DNA of 64,000 bases from Pseudoxanthomonas beigongshangi (GTDB lineage Bacteria > Pseudomonadota > Gammaproteobacteria > Xanthomonadales > Xanthomonadaceae), in assembly GCF_016820515.1 (NCBI RefSeq), contig NZ_JADHDV010000017.1, positions 1 through 64,000 of the forward strand, read 5' to 3'. Shown here piece by piece: positions 17,439 to 26,830 of this stretch. How positions within the stretch are numbered: position 1 is the stretch's first letter; every line of letters starts with the position of its first letter. A program made the position numbers and the translations under genes. The notes below the pieces were generated by a model. That model did not search any database, had not been told where the DNA came from, and was given only the letters and a program-made list of their open reading frames with translations.

Positions 17439-18266
17439 TTACTTGAACAGGGCGAGCCGGTCGCGGTAGCTGCGCGAGAGCTTGAGTTCCTGCCCGCAGT
17501 CCAGGGTCAGGAAATACTCGCCGTTGAGGTGCGGACGCAGCGAGCTGACCCGTCCGGCGTTGACCAGGGTCGAGCGATGGATGCGTGGAAACCGGGTCGG
17601 ATCCAGCCGTTTCTCCAGTTGTCCGAGCGTTGCACGCAGCACGTGGGTGTCGCGATCCGTATGGATGCACAGGTAATCGCCCGCCGCATCGACCCAGCGG
17701 ATGCTGGTCCTCGGCAGCCGCAAGGTGCGCGCGCCATCGCGGATCGCCAGCGGCGTGTCCGCATCGCGGAACGCCTGCGCGCCGCCGGCATCCAGCGCCT
17801 CGTCCAGGGTCAACGCGGGCCGGCCGCTGAGCGCGCCGAGCAGACCCAGCAGCCGCGCGCGATGATCGCTGGCATCACGCCGATCCAGCACCTCGCGCAC
17901 GCGGAACAGGGCCTGGTGCAGGCGGCTGTCGTCCACCGGCTTGAGCAGGTAGTCCACCGCGCTGGCCTCGAAGGCATTGAGCGCGTAGTGGTCATAAGCC
18001 GTGACGAACACCACCAGCGGCATCTGCTGCGCCGGGATCGCGCGCAGGGCCGCGAAGCCGTCCAGGCCGGGCATCTGCACGTCGAGGAACAGCAGATCCG
18101 GCGCGTGCTCCGACACCGCGCGCACCGCCGCGGCGCCATCGCCGACCTGGCCGACGATCTGGATGTCGCGTTCGCCGGCCAGGCGCAGTTCCAGTCCGCG
18201 CCGCGCCAGCGGCTCGTCGTCGGCGATCAGGGTCCGGATCATCCGTTCACTCGCAGCTCGTGGCAT
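17439..18266 (-). CDS. LytTR-family response regulator
   Basis: 275 residues from MPRAASERMIRT; the ATG is chosen for its GGGAG site inside the end of the kinase gene. Receiver domain (about 10-125) with DDE, Asp near 62 in LLFLDVQMPGLDG and Lys in YLLKPVDD, then a linker and a C-terminal LytTR DNA-binding domain (about 175-272) with FPRIHRSTLVNAGRV and LKLSRSYRDRL. LytTR regulators work with PF06580 kinases such as the one encoded 2 bases upstream; AlgR of Pseudomonas is the model relative. The target genes here are unknown. Confidence 0.9.
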   Translation of the reverse strand: MPRAASERMIRTLIADDEPLARRGLELRLAGERDIQIVGQVGDGAAAVRAVSEHAPDLLFLDVQMPGLDGFAALRAIPAQQMPLVVFVTAYDHYALNAFEASAVDYLLKPVDDSRLHQALFRVREVLDRRDASDHRARLLGLLGALSGRPALTLDEALDAGGAQAFRDADTPLAIRDGARTLRLPRTSIRWVDAAGDYLCIHTDRDTHVLRATLGQLEKRLDPTRFPRIHRSTLVNAGRVSSLRPHLNGEYFLTLDCGQELKLSRSYRDRLALFK

Positions 18267-18268
18267 GG

Positions 18269-19414
18269 TCACTCCCGTGGCGCGCCGCCGGTTTCGAACG
18301 GCAGGGTCATCGTCACCATGAACCCACCCTCCTCGCGATTGCGGACATCGAAACTCTGTTGCGCGCCGTACAGCACGCGAAGCCGATCGCGGGTATTGGC
18401 CAGGCCCACCCGGTTGCCGCGCGGCGCGTTGTCCGGGGGCACGCCCCCGTGATCGAGCGCCGGCCATCCCGGACCGTCGTCGACCACCGACAATCTCAGG
18501 CGCTCCCCCTCGCGCGAGGCGTGCAGGCCGATCGTGCCGCCTTCCACCCGCTTGGCCACCGCGTACTTGATCGCGTTCTCCACCAGCGGTTGCAGCAGCA
18601 GGCTTGGCAGCAATGCCGACCAGCAGGCCGGTTCTATCTCGATCTCCAACCGCAGGCGCTCGGCGAAGCGGGTCTTCTCGATATCCAGGTACAGGCCGAT
18701 CGCGTCCAGTTCCTGCTTCAGGGTCACCCGCTGCATGGGATCGTTGTCGAGCGAGTGGCGCAGGAATGCGCTCAACCCCTGCACCATCCGGTTGGCGGTG
18801 GCGTTGTCGCGGTCCAGCACCAGGGTGGAGATGGCGTTGAGGGTGTTGAACAGGAAGTGCGGGTTCAGCTGGTAACGCAGCATCTTCAGCTGCGCCTGGT
18901 GCGCCGTCGCCGTCGCCGCCAGCGCCGCTTCGGTCTGCATGCGCAGTTTCCGCCACGTGGTCATGACCAGATAGAGGCTGGTCCAGCCCACCAGCACGTA
19001 GAGCTGGCTGATCACGTAGGTGACGTAGCCGAACCGGGTGAAGGGCAGGCAGTGACCGCACCACCCCAGATCCGTGACGAGTTTGAAGGCCATCGCCATC
19101 GCCGCCGCGATCAACAACACCGGCACGATCATCAGCAGCGCCAACCGCGCCGGCGGCCGGTCGGCGCATGCGCGCAGCAGGTAGCGCAGGCCCAGCGTGC
19201 CCAGGAATCCGGTCGTCGCCACCGCCAGCAGCACGGTCCAGTATTCGGCCGGTTTGCCGTTGGCGAGCGCGGAAAAGTAGTTGACCAGGAAAACGCCGCC
19301 CCAGCCACCCGCATGCAGCCACCAGAACAGGGCATTTCCCGACCATGCCGGCGACGGATCGAGCGGCGGAGCGGGAGGGCGGGAAGAAGCGGGATCCGGC
19401 GTCATGGCATACAT
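18269..19414 (-). CDS. LytS/AlgZ-type membrane histidine kinase
   Basis: 381 residues if the ATG at 19414 is used (378 from 19405). A poly-Pro N-terminus is followed by four hydrophobic helices (residues about 25-165), then the PF06580 kinase core: LKMLRYQLNPHFLFNTLNAI with the phospho-His, LRHSLDN, PSLLLQPLVENAIKY and VDDGPGW. Such kinases lack a typical HisKA domain and phosphorylate LytTR regulators. The periplasmic loops are short, so the ligand may be sensed in the membrane. It is transcribed with the LytTR regulator and divergent from the sugar dehydrogenase; the 190 bases between hold both promoters. Confidence 0.88.
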   Translation of the reverse strand: MYAMTPDPASSRPPAPPLDPSPAWSGNALFWWLHAGGWGGVFLVNYFSALANGKPAEYWTVLLAVATTGFLGTLGLRYLLRACADRPPARLALLMIVPVLLIAAAMAMAFKLVTDLGWCGHCLPFTRFGYVTYVISQLYVLVGWTSLYLVMTTWRKLRMQTEAALAATATAHQAQLKMLRYQLNPHFLFNTLNAISTLVLDRDNATANRMVQGLSAFLRHSLDNDPMQRVTLKQELDAIGLYLDIEKTRFAERLRLEIEIEPACWSALLPSLLLQPLVENAIKYAVAKRVEGGTIGLHASREGERLRLSVVDDGPGWPALDHGGVPPDNAPRGNRVGLANTRDRLRVLYGAQQSFDVRNREEGGFMVTMTLPFETGGAPRE

Positions 19415-19604
19415 GGTGCAACCCGATGGACAGGATAGGTCGCCCGGCGCGGCTCGGTTCGGCGCGCGTCGGGAACGTTCCGGCGCAAACGCGCGGTCGC
19501 GCATCCCGGCAACGGCTAGCCTGTTCGACGACACGGGAAACCCTCCTTCAAGGCCCACGCGCGATCGGCATGGGCGGCGGGGCACGATAACAAAGGAATC
19601 GTCG

Positions 19605-20711
19605 ATGCTGTTCGAACTGGTACTGGCCGCGGGCATGGCGACAGCCCCCGCGGAAGCAATCGAAACAATCCCGGTCGCCACTGGCCTCCGGCGTCCCTGG
19701 TCGATGGCATTCCTGCCCGATGGGGACTTTCTGGTAAGCGAAAAGGAAGGCGGGTTGGTCCGCATCGGACCGGACGGCGCGAAGCATCCGGTCGCCGGCA
19801 TGCCCGACGATCTGGTCGACGCCTTCGAGGGTCGCGGCGACAACAGCGGACTGTTCGACGTGGTGCTGCACCCGGATTTCGCCAGCAATCGCCGCCTGTA
19901 CTTCACCTACGCGTCACAGGACGCGGACGGCCTCACCACCCGCCTGGCCACCGCGCGCCTGATCGATGATCGCCTGGCCGAGCTGCGTCCGCTGTTCGCC
20001 GCCACCCCGCGTTCGGCCGAGCGCTTCCACTACGGCGGCGGCTTGCTGATCGATCGCCAGCGCCATCTGTACCTGACCGTCGGCGAGCGTCATTTCCGCG
20101 AAGGCGACAATCCGCCGTTGCCGGTGGCGCAGGATCCCACGGACAGGCGCGGCAAGATCTATCGGTTCACCCTGGACGGCGAGCCCGTGCCTGGCAATCC
20201 GGATTTTGGCGCGAATGCGGTGCCCGGTCTCTATGCGCTCGGCATCCGCGCCGCGCAGGGACTGGGGCAGGCGGCGGACGGACGCATCTGGATGTCCGAA
20301 CATGGCACCCATCGCGGCGACGAGGTCAACGTGCTGCGTCCGCGCGCCAACTACGGCTGGCCGGTGCACACCTCGGGCCGCTATCGCACCACCGGCTACC
20401 GGCCGCAGACGCTGCCCGGGGCGATCTACACCGCGCCGGCATGGACCTGGACCGATCGCACCGTCGCGCCCACCGGCCTGGTCATCTACAGCGGCTCGCA
20501 GTTTCCGGAATGGCGCGGCGACATGATCCTCGCCGGACTGTCCACCGGCAGCCTGCTGCGGCTGGACCTGGAGGGCGATCGCGTGCTCGGCGAGGAAGTG
20601 CTGCTCAGCGGAACCCGACTGCGCAACGTGAAACAGGCGCCGGACGGCACGCTGTATCTGTTGACGGATGAGCCGGAGGGACGGTTGCTGCGGCTGGAGC
20701 GTCGTCCCTGA
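19605..20711 (+). CDS. PQQ-dependent soluble aldose sugar dehydrogenase family protein
   Basis: 368 residues. N-terminal export signal MLFELVLAAGMATAPAEA, then a six-bladed beta-propeller of the Asd/YliI family: GLRRPWSMAFLPDGDFLVSE, the catalytic-type block RFHYGGGLLIDRQRHLYLTVGE with His near 145, GIRAAQGLGQAADGRIWMSEHGTHRGDEVN and PTGLVIYSG. E. coli YliI oxidises aldose sugars with PQQ and calcium in the periplasm. The signal peptide is short and lacks an early Arg/Lys, so export is likely but not certain. AAAGGAA lies before ATG. Convergent with kdpE, 36 bases apart. Confidence 0.87.
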   Translation: MLFELVLAAGMATAPAEAIETIPVATGLRRPWSMAFLPDGDFLVSEKEGGLVRIGPDGAKHPVAGMPDDLVDAFEGRGDNSGLFDVVLHPDFASNRRLYFTYASQDADGLTTRLATARLIDDRLAELRPLFAATPRSAERFHYGGGLLIDRQRHLYLTVGERHFREGDNPPLPVAQDPTDRRGKIYRFTLDGEPVPGNPDFGANAVPGLYALGIRAAQGLGQAADGRIWMSEHGTHRGDEVNVLRPRANYGWPVHTSGRYRTTGYRPQTLPGAIYTAPAWTWTDRTVAPTGLVIYSGSQFPEWRGDMILAGLSTGSLLRLDLEGDRVLGEEVLLSGTRLRNVKQAPDGTLYLLTDEPEGRLLRLERRP

Positions 20712-20747
20712 CGCCTGCGTCCCGGTTGCCTTCGCGCGGTGGCCGCG

Positions 20748-21476
20748 TCAGTGGCCACCGTCGATGAAACGCAGGCCCACGCCCGGCTCGGTGGCGATGT
20801 AGCGCGGCGCGGAAGCGTCGTCGCCGATCTTCTGGCGCAGCTTGCCGACCAGGATGCGCAGGTAGTGGGTGTCCTGCTGGTGGGTGGGGCCCCACAGTTC
20901 GCGCAGCAATTGCGGCTGGGTGACCACCCGGCCGGCATGGCGCAACAGCAGGGACAGCAGGGCGAATTCCTTGCGGCTCAACGCCAGCGGCTCGCCGTCC
21001 AGGGACACCTCGCGCCGGGCCAGATCAACATGCAGGCGGCCATCATCGAACACCACCGGCGCCTCCACCGTCGCGCCCGCGTGGGCACGCAGCAGGCCGC
21101 GGATGCGCGCCATCAGTTCCTGCACGCCGAACGGCTTGGTCACGTAGTCGTTGGCGCCCGCGTCGAGCGCGGCCACCTTCTCCTGCTCACCCGCGCGCAC
21201 GGTCAGCATGATCACCGGCACCTGCGAGAATCCGCGGATTTCGCGCAACACCTCGTGGCCGTCGCGATCCGGCAGGCCGATGTCCAGGATCACCAGATCC
21301 GCGCCGGGCGAAGCGAGCGCGGCCAGGCCGGAAGCGCCGTCCTCGGCCAGCAGTACCCGATACCCCTGCGCACGCAGGCTGATGTCGAGGAACTTGCGGA
21401 TCTGCGGCTCGTCGTCGACCACCAGGATGCGGACCGGGGGCGCGGACGAAACCGGGACGGTGTCGGCGGGATTCAA
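20748..21476 (-). CDS. kdpE: response regulator KdpE
   Basis: About 242 residues. Receiver with VVDDEPQIRKFL, Asp in LVILDIGLPDRDG, Lys in YVTKPFG, then an OmpR-type winged helix with DTHYLRILVGKLRQKIGDD and TEPGVGLRF, characteristic of KdpE. No ATG lies in frame ahead of the receiver; the first usable codon after the kdpD stop is TTG at 21476, giving the N-terminus NPADTVPVSSAPPVRIL, 17 bases downstream of kdpD. A GTG inside the first strand is too late. Phosphorylated by KdpD, it activates the kdp operon at low potassium. Last gene of the operon. Confidence 0.92.
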   Translation of the reverse strand: MNPADTVPVSSAPPVRILVVDDEPQIRKFLDISLRAQGYRVLLAEDGASGLAALASPGADLVILDIGLPDRDGHEVLREIRGFSQVPVIMLTVRAGEQEKVAALDAGANDYVTKPFGVQELMARIRGLLRAHAGATVEAPVVFDDGRLHVDLARREVSLDGEPLALSRKEFALLSLLLRHAGRVVTQPQLLRELWGPTHQQDTHYLRILVGKLRQKIGDDASAPRYIATEPGVGLRFIDGGH

Positions 21477-21493
21477 GGCGGGACCGGCGGAAC

Positions 21494-24124
21494 TCAGGGA
21501 TGCAGGAGGGGAAGCGTAATCCTGATCGTGGTGCCGCGGCCATCCGGCCCGGGCAGCGCCTCCACGCTGCCGCCGTGGGCGCCGATCATGCCCTGGCAGA
21601 TGGTCAGGCCCAGGCCGGTGCCCTGGCGGCCGCGATCGCCGCGCTCCACGCTGTAGAACATGTCGAAGATGCGGCTGCGCTCCTGTTCCGGGATGCCCGG
21701 CCCGCGATCGCGCACGTCGATGCGCAACTGTTCGTCGACCAGGCGCGCCTCGACCTCGACCGGCTCGCCGCGCGGGGAGAACTTGGCGGCGTTCTCCAGC
21801 ACATTGAACACCGCCTGCTCGACCAGCGCCGGATGCACCCAGATCGGCGGCAGGTCGGTGGCGATCCGGGTCTGCAGCCGCACTTCCGGCTGGTAGCGCT
21901 GCAGCCGCCCGACCGCCGAGCCGATCAGTTCGTCGACGTTGATCCAGTCGCGGTTGAGGGTCAGCCCGGTATGGCCCAGCCGGGTCATGTCGAGCAGGTT
22001 CTGGATGTAGCGATCCAGCCGCTCGCCCTCGCGCTGGATGGTGTCCAGCAGCGCCTTGCGATCCTCGGCGTCCATCGCGTCGGCGTAATTCGCCAGGCTG
22101 CTGGCCGAACCGATCATCGAGGCCAGCGGCGAGCGCAGATCGTGCGAGACCGAGGACAGCAGGGCCGAGCGCAAGCGCTCGGTCTCGCCGGTGATGCGCG
22201 CGCCCTCCAGATCCGCGACCAGCCGCGTGCGCAGCGCGGCCTGGGCGATGTCGTCGGCCATCGCCTCCGCCATCCGCCGCTGCTCGAAACCCAGCCGGGG
22301 CAGTTCGCGCGGGAAACGCACGCCGGCCACCCCCATCACCCCGCGCGCGTCGCGCAGCGGCAGGAACCACCATGCGGATCCGGCCAGGGTATCGGTGAAG
22401 CGACCGGTGGCCTGCGCATGCTGCTGGGCCCAGTCGGCGGCGGCCAGATCCTTGCCTTCCAGCACCACCCCGTTCGATGCCGCCACCTGTCCATCCCAGC
22501 GCAGCCAGATTTCGGCGTCCATCGCCGTACCCAGCGCGTCGCGGCCGGCGGCCAGCACCTGGCCCAGATCCGCCGCACTGGTGAGCTGCCGTCCGAGCAT
22601 CTGCAGGGCGGTGGCATGGGCATTGGCCGCGCGCAGCGCCAGCACCTGCATGCGCAGGCGCGAGGCCAGCCGGCCGGCGACCAGCGCCGCCAGCAGGAAT
22701 AGGAACACCGTGGTCACGCCCTGCGAGGCGCCGATGTTGAAGGTGAAGCGCGGGTCGATGAAGAAGAAGTTGTAGGCCAGGAAGCTCAGCAGCGCCGCGA
22801 CCACCGCCGCCGCCATCCGGGTGCGGGTGGCCACCAGCACCACCGCGACGATGAACACCATCGACAGATCGTCGATGCCGGTCCAGCGTTCGACCAGCCA
22901 GGACACGCCGACCGCCAGCACCGCCGCGATTACCGCGAACAGCAGATCGTTGCGCAACACCGGCATGTCGGCGCGGTTCCAGCGGCGACGCGAGCGTGCC
23001 CGCGCTTCCGGCGTGTTGATGATGACCAGTTCGTAGTGCGCGGCCCGTTGCAGCAATTGCTGGGTCAGGGTGCGGTTGAACATCCGCGCCACCGGCCGCT
23101 CGCGGGTGCGTCCCAGCACCAGCGTGGAGGCGCCGATCTGGGCGGCGTGATCCAGCAGTGCGTCGGCGATGCTGTTGCCGTGCACCACATCGGTCTGCGC
23201 GCCGAGTCGGCGCGCCAGCGCGAACGCGCGATCCAGTTCCAGCTGGGTGGCCTCGCCGGCCTCGCGCGCCTGCACGGTCACCACCGTCCACGGCGCGTCG
23301 CGGCGTTCGGCCAGGCGCCGGGCGACCCGCACCAGGTACTCCGACTGGCCCATGCCGTCGATCGCCACCAGCACCCGGCGGCGCAGCGCCATGCCGGGCA
23401 GGCCGCGCGCGGTCCGGGTATCGCGCAGATCGTTGTCGACCCGGTCGGCGACCGTCTGCATCGCCAGTTCGCGCAGCGCGATCAGGTTGGATGGCGAGAA
23501 GAACGCCTGCAACGCCTGCGCGGCCTGGTCCGGCAGGTAGACCTTGCCCTGGTGCAGGCGTTCGATCAGCTCGCGCGGCGGCAGGTCGACCAGCACGATG
23601 TCGCGCAGGCGATCGAACACCGCGTCCGGCACGGTCTCGCTGACCCGCACGCCGGTGATGCGGTGGACCACGTCATTGAGGCTTTCCAGGTGCTGGATGT
23701 TGATCGTCGTGTAGACGTCGATGCCCGCTTCCAGCAGTTCCATCACGTCCTGCCAGCGGCGCTCGTGGCGGCTGCCGGGCGCGTTGCGGTGCGCCAGCTC
23801 GTCGACCAGCGCGACCTTGGGCCGGCGCGCCAGCAGCGCGTCGAGATCCATCTCGTCCAGCCAGCGCCCCTGGTAGCTGACCCGCCTGCGCGGCACCACC
23901 TCCAGGCCCTCGGTGAGCGCGGCGGTCTCGCTGCGGCCGTGGGTCTCGACGATGCCGATCACGACGTCGGTGCCCTGCTTGCGCATTTCCCGCGCGCGCG
24001 AAAGCATCGTGTAGGTCTTGCCGACGCCGGGCGCGGCGCCCAGGAAGATGGTCAGGCGGCCGCCCGCCTCGCGGTGCAGGCCGTCGATCAGGGCATCGGC
24101 TTGGCGGCTGCGGGCGTCGGTCAT
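21494..24124 (-). CDS. kdpD: osmosensitive potassium-channel histidine kinase KdpD
   Basis: 876 residues. N-terminal KdpD domain with Walker A GAAPGVGKTYTM (about 29-40) and Walker B-like VALVDELAHRNAPG, a universal-stress-like domain (about 245-375), four transmembrane helices (about 395-490), a GAF-like region, then DHp with SSVSHDLRSPLASM (His near 655) and ATPase boxes NVLENAAKFSP, DRGPGIP and GTGLGLTI. It senses potassium limitation or turgor and phosphorylates KdpE. It starts 4 bases after the kdpC stop. Full length compared with the E. coli protein (894). Confidence 0.96.
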   Translation of the reverse strand: MTDARSRQADALIDGLHREAGGRLTIFLGAAPGVGKTYTMLSRAREMRKQGTDVVIGIVETHGRSETAALTEGLEVVPRRRVSYQGRWLDEMDLDALLARRPKVALVDELAHRNAPGSRHERRWQDVMELLEAGIDVYTTINIQHLESLNDVVHRITGVRVSETVPDAVFDRLRDIVLVDLPPRELIERLHQGKVYLPDQAAQALQAFFSPSNLIALRELAMQTVADRVDNDLRDTRTARGLPGMALRRRVLVAIDGMGQSEYLVRVARRLAERRDAPWTVVTVQAREAGEATQLELDRAFALARRLGAQTDVVHGNSIADALLDHAAQIGASTLVLGRTRERPVARMFNRTLTQQLLQRAAHYELVIINTPEARARSRRRWNRADMPVLRNDLLFAVIAAVLAVGVSWLVERWTGIDDLSMVFIVAVVLVATRTRMAAAVVAALLSFLAYNFFFIDPRFTFNIGASQGVTTVFLFLLAALVAGRLASRLRMQVLALRAANAHATALQMLGRQLTSAADLGQVLAAGRDALGTAMDAEIWLRWDGQVAASNGVVLEGKDLAAADWAQQHAQATGRFTDTLAGSAWWFLPLRDARGVMGVAGVRFPRELPRLGFEQRRMAEAMADDIAQAALRTRLVADLEGARITGETERLRSALLSSVSHDLRSPLASMIGSASSLANYADAMDAEDRKALLDTIQREGERLDRYIQNLLDMTRLGHTGLTLNRDWINVDELIGSAVGRLQRYQPEVRLQTRIATDLPPIWVHPALVEQAVFNVLENAAKFSPRGEPVEVEARLVDEQLRIDVRDRGPGIPEQERSRIFDMFYSVERGDRGRQGTGLGLTICQGMIGAHGGSVEALPGPDGRGTTIRITLPLLHP

Positions 24125-24128
24125 GCGG

Positions 24129-24761
24129 CTATTGTGCCTGCTGCGTGGTGGCTGGCAGTGCGTCCAGCGCCAGATTCAGGCGCAGGACATTCACCCGGGG
24201 CTCGCCGAGCAGGCCGAACTGCGGGGCCTCGGTATGGCGCTTGGTCAGTTCCGCCACCGTGGCCGGCGGCAGGCCGCGGGCGCGGGCGACGCGGGCGATC
24301 TGCACCTCCGCGCCACGCGGACTGACGTGCGGATCCAGGCCGCCACCGGACTGGGTGATCAGATCGGGCGGCACATCGACCGGCGCGATGCCGTCGCGCG
24401 CGGCCACCGCCGTGCGGGCTTCGTCGATGCGCTTGCGCAGATCCGGATTGCCGCGCGACTGGTTGCTGCCGGCGGCCGCCATCGGATCGTAGCCGGCCGC
24501 CGACGGACGCGGCTGGAAGTAGCGCGGGTCGGTGAAGGGTTGCGCTACCAGCACCGAACCGGCGACGTGGCCCTGCGCGTCGATGATCGATCCGGTCGCC
24601 TGCGCGGGGAACAGGCCGCGCCCCAGCCCGGTGCCGGCCAGCGAATACAGCAGGCCGAAACCCAGCAGCGACACCAGCGCCAGGCCAAGGGAGGGACGTA
24701 GCAGGCCGGCGCGGGTGATATGCGGCGACGCGACGATCTTGTAGCTCACGGGAGATTGCAT
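24129..24761 (-). CDS. kdpC: potassium-transporting ATPase subunit KdpC
   Basis: 210 residues. One N-terminal transmembrane helix (about 22-45) and a periplasmic domain with VAQPFTDPRYFQPRPSAAGYDP, the GSNQSRGNP motif and TQSGGGLDPHVSP, all KdpC hallmarks. It stabilises the KdpFABC complex in the inner membrane. It is slightly longer than the E. coli protein (190), mainly at both ends. Spacing: 10 bases after kdpB, 4 before kdpD. Confidence 0.95.
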   Translation of the reverse strand: MQSPVSYKIVASPHITRAGLLRPSLGLALVSLLGFGLLYSLAGTGLGRGLFPAQATGSIIDAQGHVAGSVLVAQPFTDPRYFQPRPSAAGYDPMAAAGSNQSRGNPDLRKRIDEARTAVAARDGIAPVDVPPDLITQSGGGLDPHVSPRGAEVQIARVARARGLPPATVAELTKRHTEAPQFGLLGEPRVNVLRLNLALDALPATTQQAQ

Positions 24762-24771
24762 GTGGTTTTCC

Positions 24772-26820
24772 TCAGGCGCCAGTCACGAGGGACAGCGCCA
24801 TGTCGATCAGTTTGATGCCCACGAACGGCAGCAGCACGCCGCCCACGCCATAGATCAGCATGTTCCGCCGCAGCAGCACGGTAGCGGTGGCCGGGCGGAA
24901 ACGCACGCCGCGCAACGCCAGCGGAATCAGCGCCGGGATGATGATCGCGTTGAAGATCAGCGCGGCCAGCACGGCGTTGGCGGGACTGGACAGGTGCATC
25001 ACGTTGAGCGCGCCCATCTGCGGCAGCGCGGCGGCGAACAGCGCCGGCAGGATCGCGAAGTACTTGGACACGTCGTTGGCGAGCGAGAAAGTGGTCAGCG
25101 CGCCGCGCGTGATCAACTGCTGCTTGCCGACTTCGACCACCGCCAGCAGCTTGGCCGGATCCGAATCCAGGTCGACCATGTTGCCGGCTTCCTTGGCCGC
25201 CTGGGTGCCCGAGTTCATCGCCAGGCCCACATCGGCCTGCGCCAGCGCCGGCGCATCGTTGGTGCCGTCGCCGACCATCGCCACCAGCTTGCCAGCGGCC
25301 TGCTCGCGGCGGATGCGGGCGAGCTTGTCCTCCGGCCTGGCCTCGGCGATGTAATCGTCGACGCCGGCCTCGGCGGCGATGGCCGCAGCCGTCAGCGGAT
25401 TGTCGCCGGTGATCATCACGGTCTGGATGCCCATCGCGCGCAGGCGGGCGAATTTCTCCTTGATGCCGTGCTTGACCACGTCGGACAGCTCGACCACGCC
25501 CAGCACGTGCCGGCCCTCGGACACCACCAGCGGAGTGGCGCCGCCGCGGGCGACCTGCTCGATGCGCGCGGCCAGTTCGTTGGGCACGTTGCCGCCGTGT
25601 GCCTGCACGTGCCGGCCGATGGCATCGCCGGCGCCCTTGCGGATCACCCGGTCTTCCACGTCCACGCCGGACATCCGGGTCTGGGCGGTGAACTGCAGGT
25701 AGGTCGCCCGCTCGGGCTCGTCCAGGATGCAGCCCTGCTCACGCGACAGCCGCACGATCGATTTGCCTTCCGGGGTCGGATCGGCCAGCGAGGCCAGCAG
25801 CGCGGCGTCACGCAGCTGCGCCTTGTCGATGCCGGCCAGCGGATGGAACGCGGTGGCCTGGCGATCGCCGTGGGTGATGGTGCCGGTCTTGTCCAGCAGC
25901 AACACGTCCACGTCGCCGGCCACTTCCACCGCCTTGCCGGACTTGGCCAGCACGTTGGCCGACAACGCGCGGTTCATGCCGGCGATGCCGACGGCCGGCA
26001 GCAGGCCACCGATGGTGGTCGGAATCAGGCACACCAGCAGCGCGATCAGCAGCAGCGGATCCACCTTCACGCCGACGAAGGCACCGATCGCCGGCAGGGT
26101 CGCCACTACGATAAGGAAGGTCAGAGTCATCGCCGCCAGCAGCAGGGTCAGCGCGATCTCGTTGGGGGTCTTCTGGCGATTGGCGCCTTCCACCAGCGCG
26201 ATCATCCGGTCGAGGAAGCTGTGCCCCGGCTCGGCGGTGATCTTCACCACGATCTCGTCGGAAAGCACCTTGGTGCCGCCGATCACGCCGGAGCGATCGG
26301 TGCCGGCCTCGCGCAGCACCGGCGCCGATTCACCGGTCACCGCCGACTCGTTGATGGTCGCCACACCACGGATGATCTCGCCGTCGGCGGGAATCTGCTC
26401 GCCCGCCGAGACGATCACGTAATCGCCCGGACGCAGCTCGGCCGCCGGAATGCGGGTTTCGGCGCCGCCCAGCGCGGTCTCCACCCGGCGCGCGACCAGA
26501 TCCTTGCGTGCGCGCCGCAGCGATGCGGCCTGGCCGCGGCCGCGCGCTTCGGCCACCGCTTCGGCGAAGTTGCCGAACAGCACCGTCACGAACAGGATCG
26601 CGGTCACGGCCCAGCCAAATCCGGCCGATGCCACCCCGGCCAGCGTGATCACCGCCGACAGCAGGGTGCCGCCCATCACCACCGCCATCACCGGGCTGCG
26701 GATCAGGTGCCGCGGCGCCAGTTTGAGGAAGGCGTCGCGCAGGGCCGCGCGGAACGCCGCGCCGTCCATCAGCGCCGGATGATCCCGGCGGGTTTTTTCC
26801 TGGTAAGAAATCGTCGTCAT
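24772..26820 (-). CDS. kdpB: potassium-transporting P-type ATPase KdpB
   Basis: 682 residues, the same size as E. coli KdpB. P-type ATPase signatures: [10 protein letters not shown] actuator motif (near 160), phosphorylation motif [12 protein letters not shown] (Asp near 309), and [21 protein letters not shown] (near 515). Six to seven transmembrane helices lie around these. It hydrolyses ATP to power high-affinity potassium import through KdpA. It starts 10 bases after kdpA with AGAGCACTCCC just upstream. Confidence 0.97.
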   Translation of the reverse strand: MTTISYQEKTRRDHPALMDGAAFRAALRDAFLKLAPRHLIRSPVMAVVMGGTLLSAVITLAGVASAGFGWAVTAILFVTVLFGNFAEAVAEARGRGQAASLRRARKDLVARRVETALGGAETRIPAAELRPGDYVIVSAGEQIPADGEIIRGVATINESAVTGESAPVLREAGTDRSGVIGGTKVLSDEIVVKITAEPGHSFLDRMIALVEGANRQKTPNEIALTLLLAAMTLTFLIVVATLPAIGAFVGVKVDPLLLIALLVCLIPTTIGGLLPAVGIAGMNRALSANVLAKSGKAVEVAGDVDVLLLDKTGTITHGDRQATAFHPLAGIDKAQLRDAALLASLADPTPEGKSIVRLSREQGCILDEPERATYLQFTAQTRMSGVDVEDRVIRKGAGDAIGRHVQAHGGNVPNELAARIEQVARGGATPLVVSEGRHVLGVVELSDVVKHGIKEKFARLRAMGIQTVMITGDNPLTAAAIAAEAGVDDYIAEARPEDKLARIRREQAAGKLVAMVGDGTNDAPALAQADVGLAMNSGTQAAKEAGNMVDLDSDPAKLLAVVEVGKQQLITRGALTTFSLANDVSKYFAILPALFAAALPQMGALNVMHLSSPANAVLAALIFNAIIIPALIPLALRGVRFRPATATVLLRRNMLIYGVGGVLLPFVGIKLIDMALSLVTGA

Positions 26821-26830
26821 GGGAGTGCTC

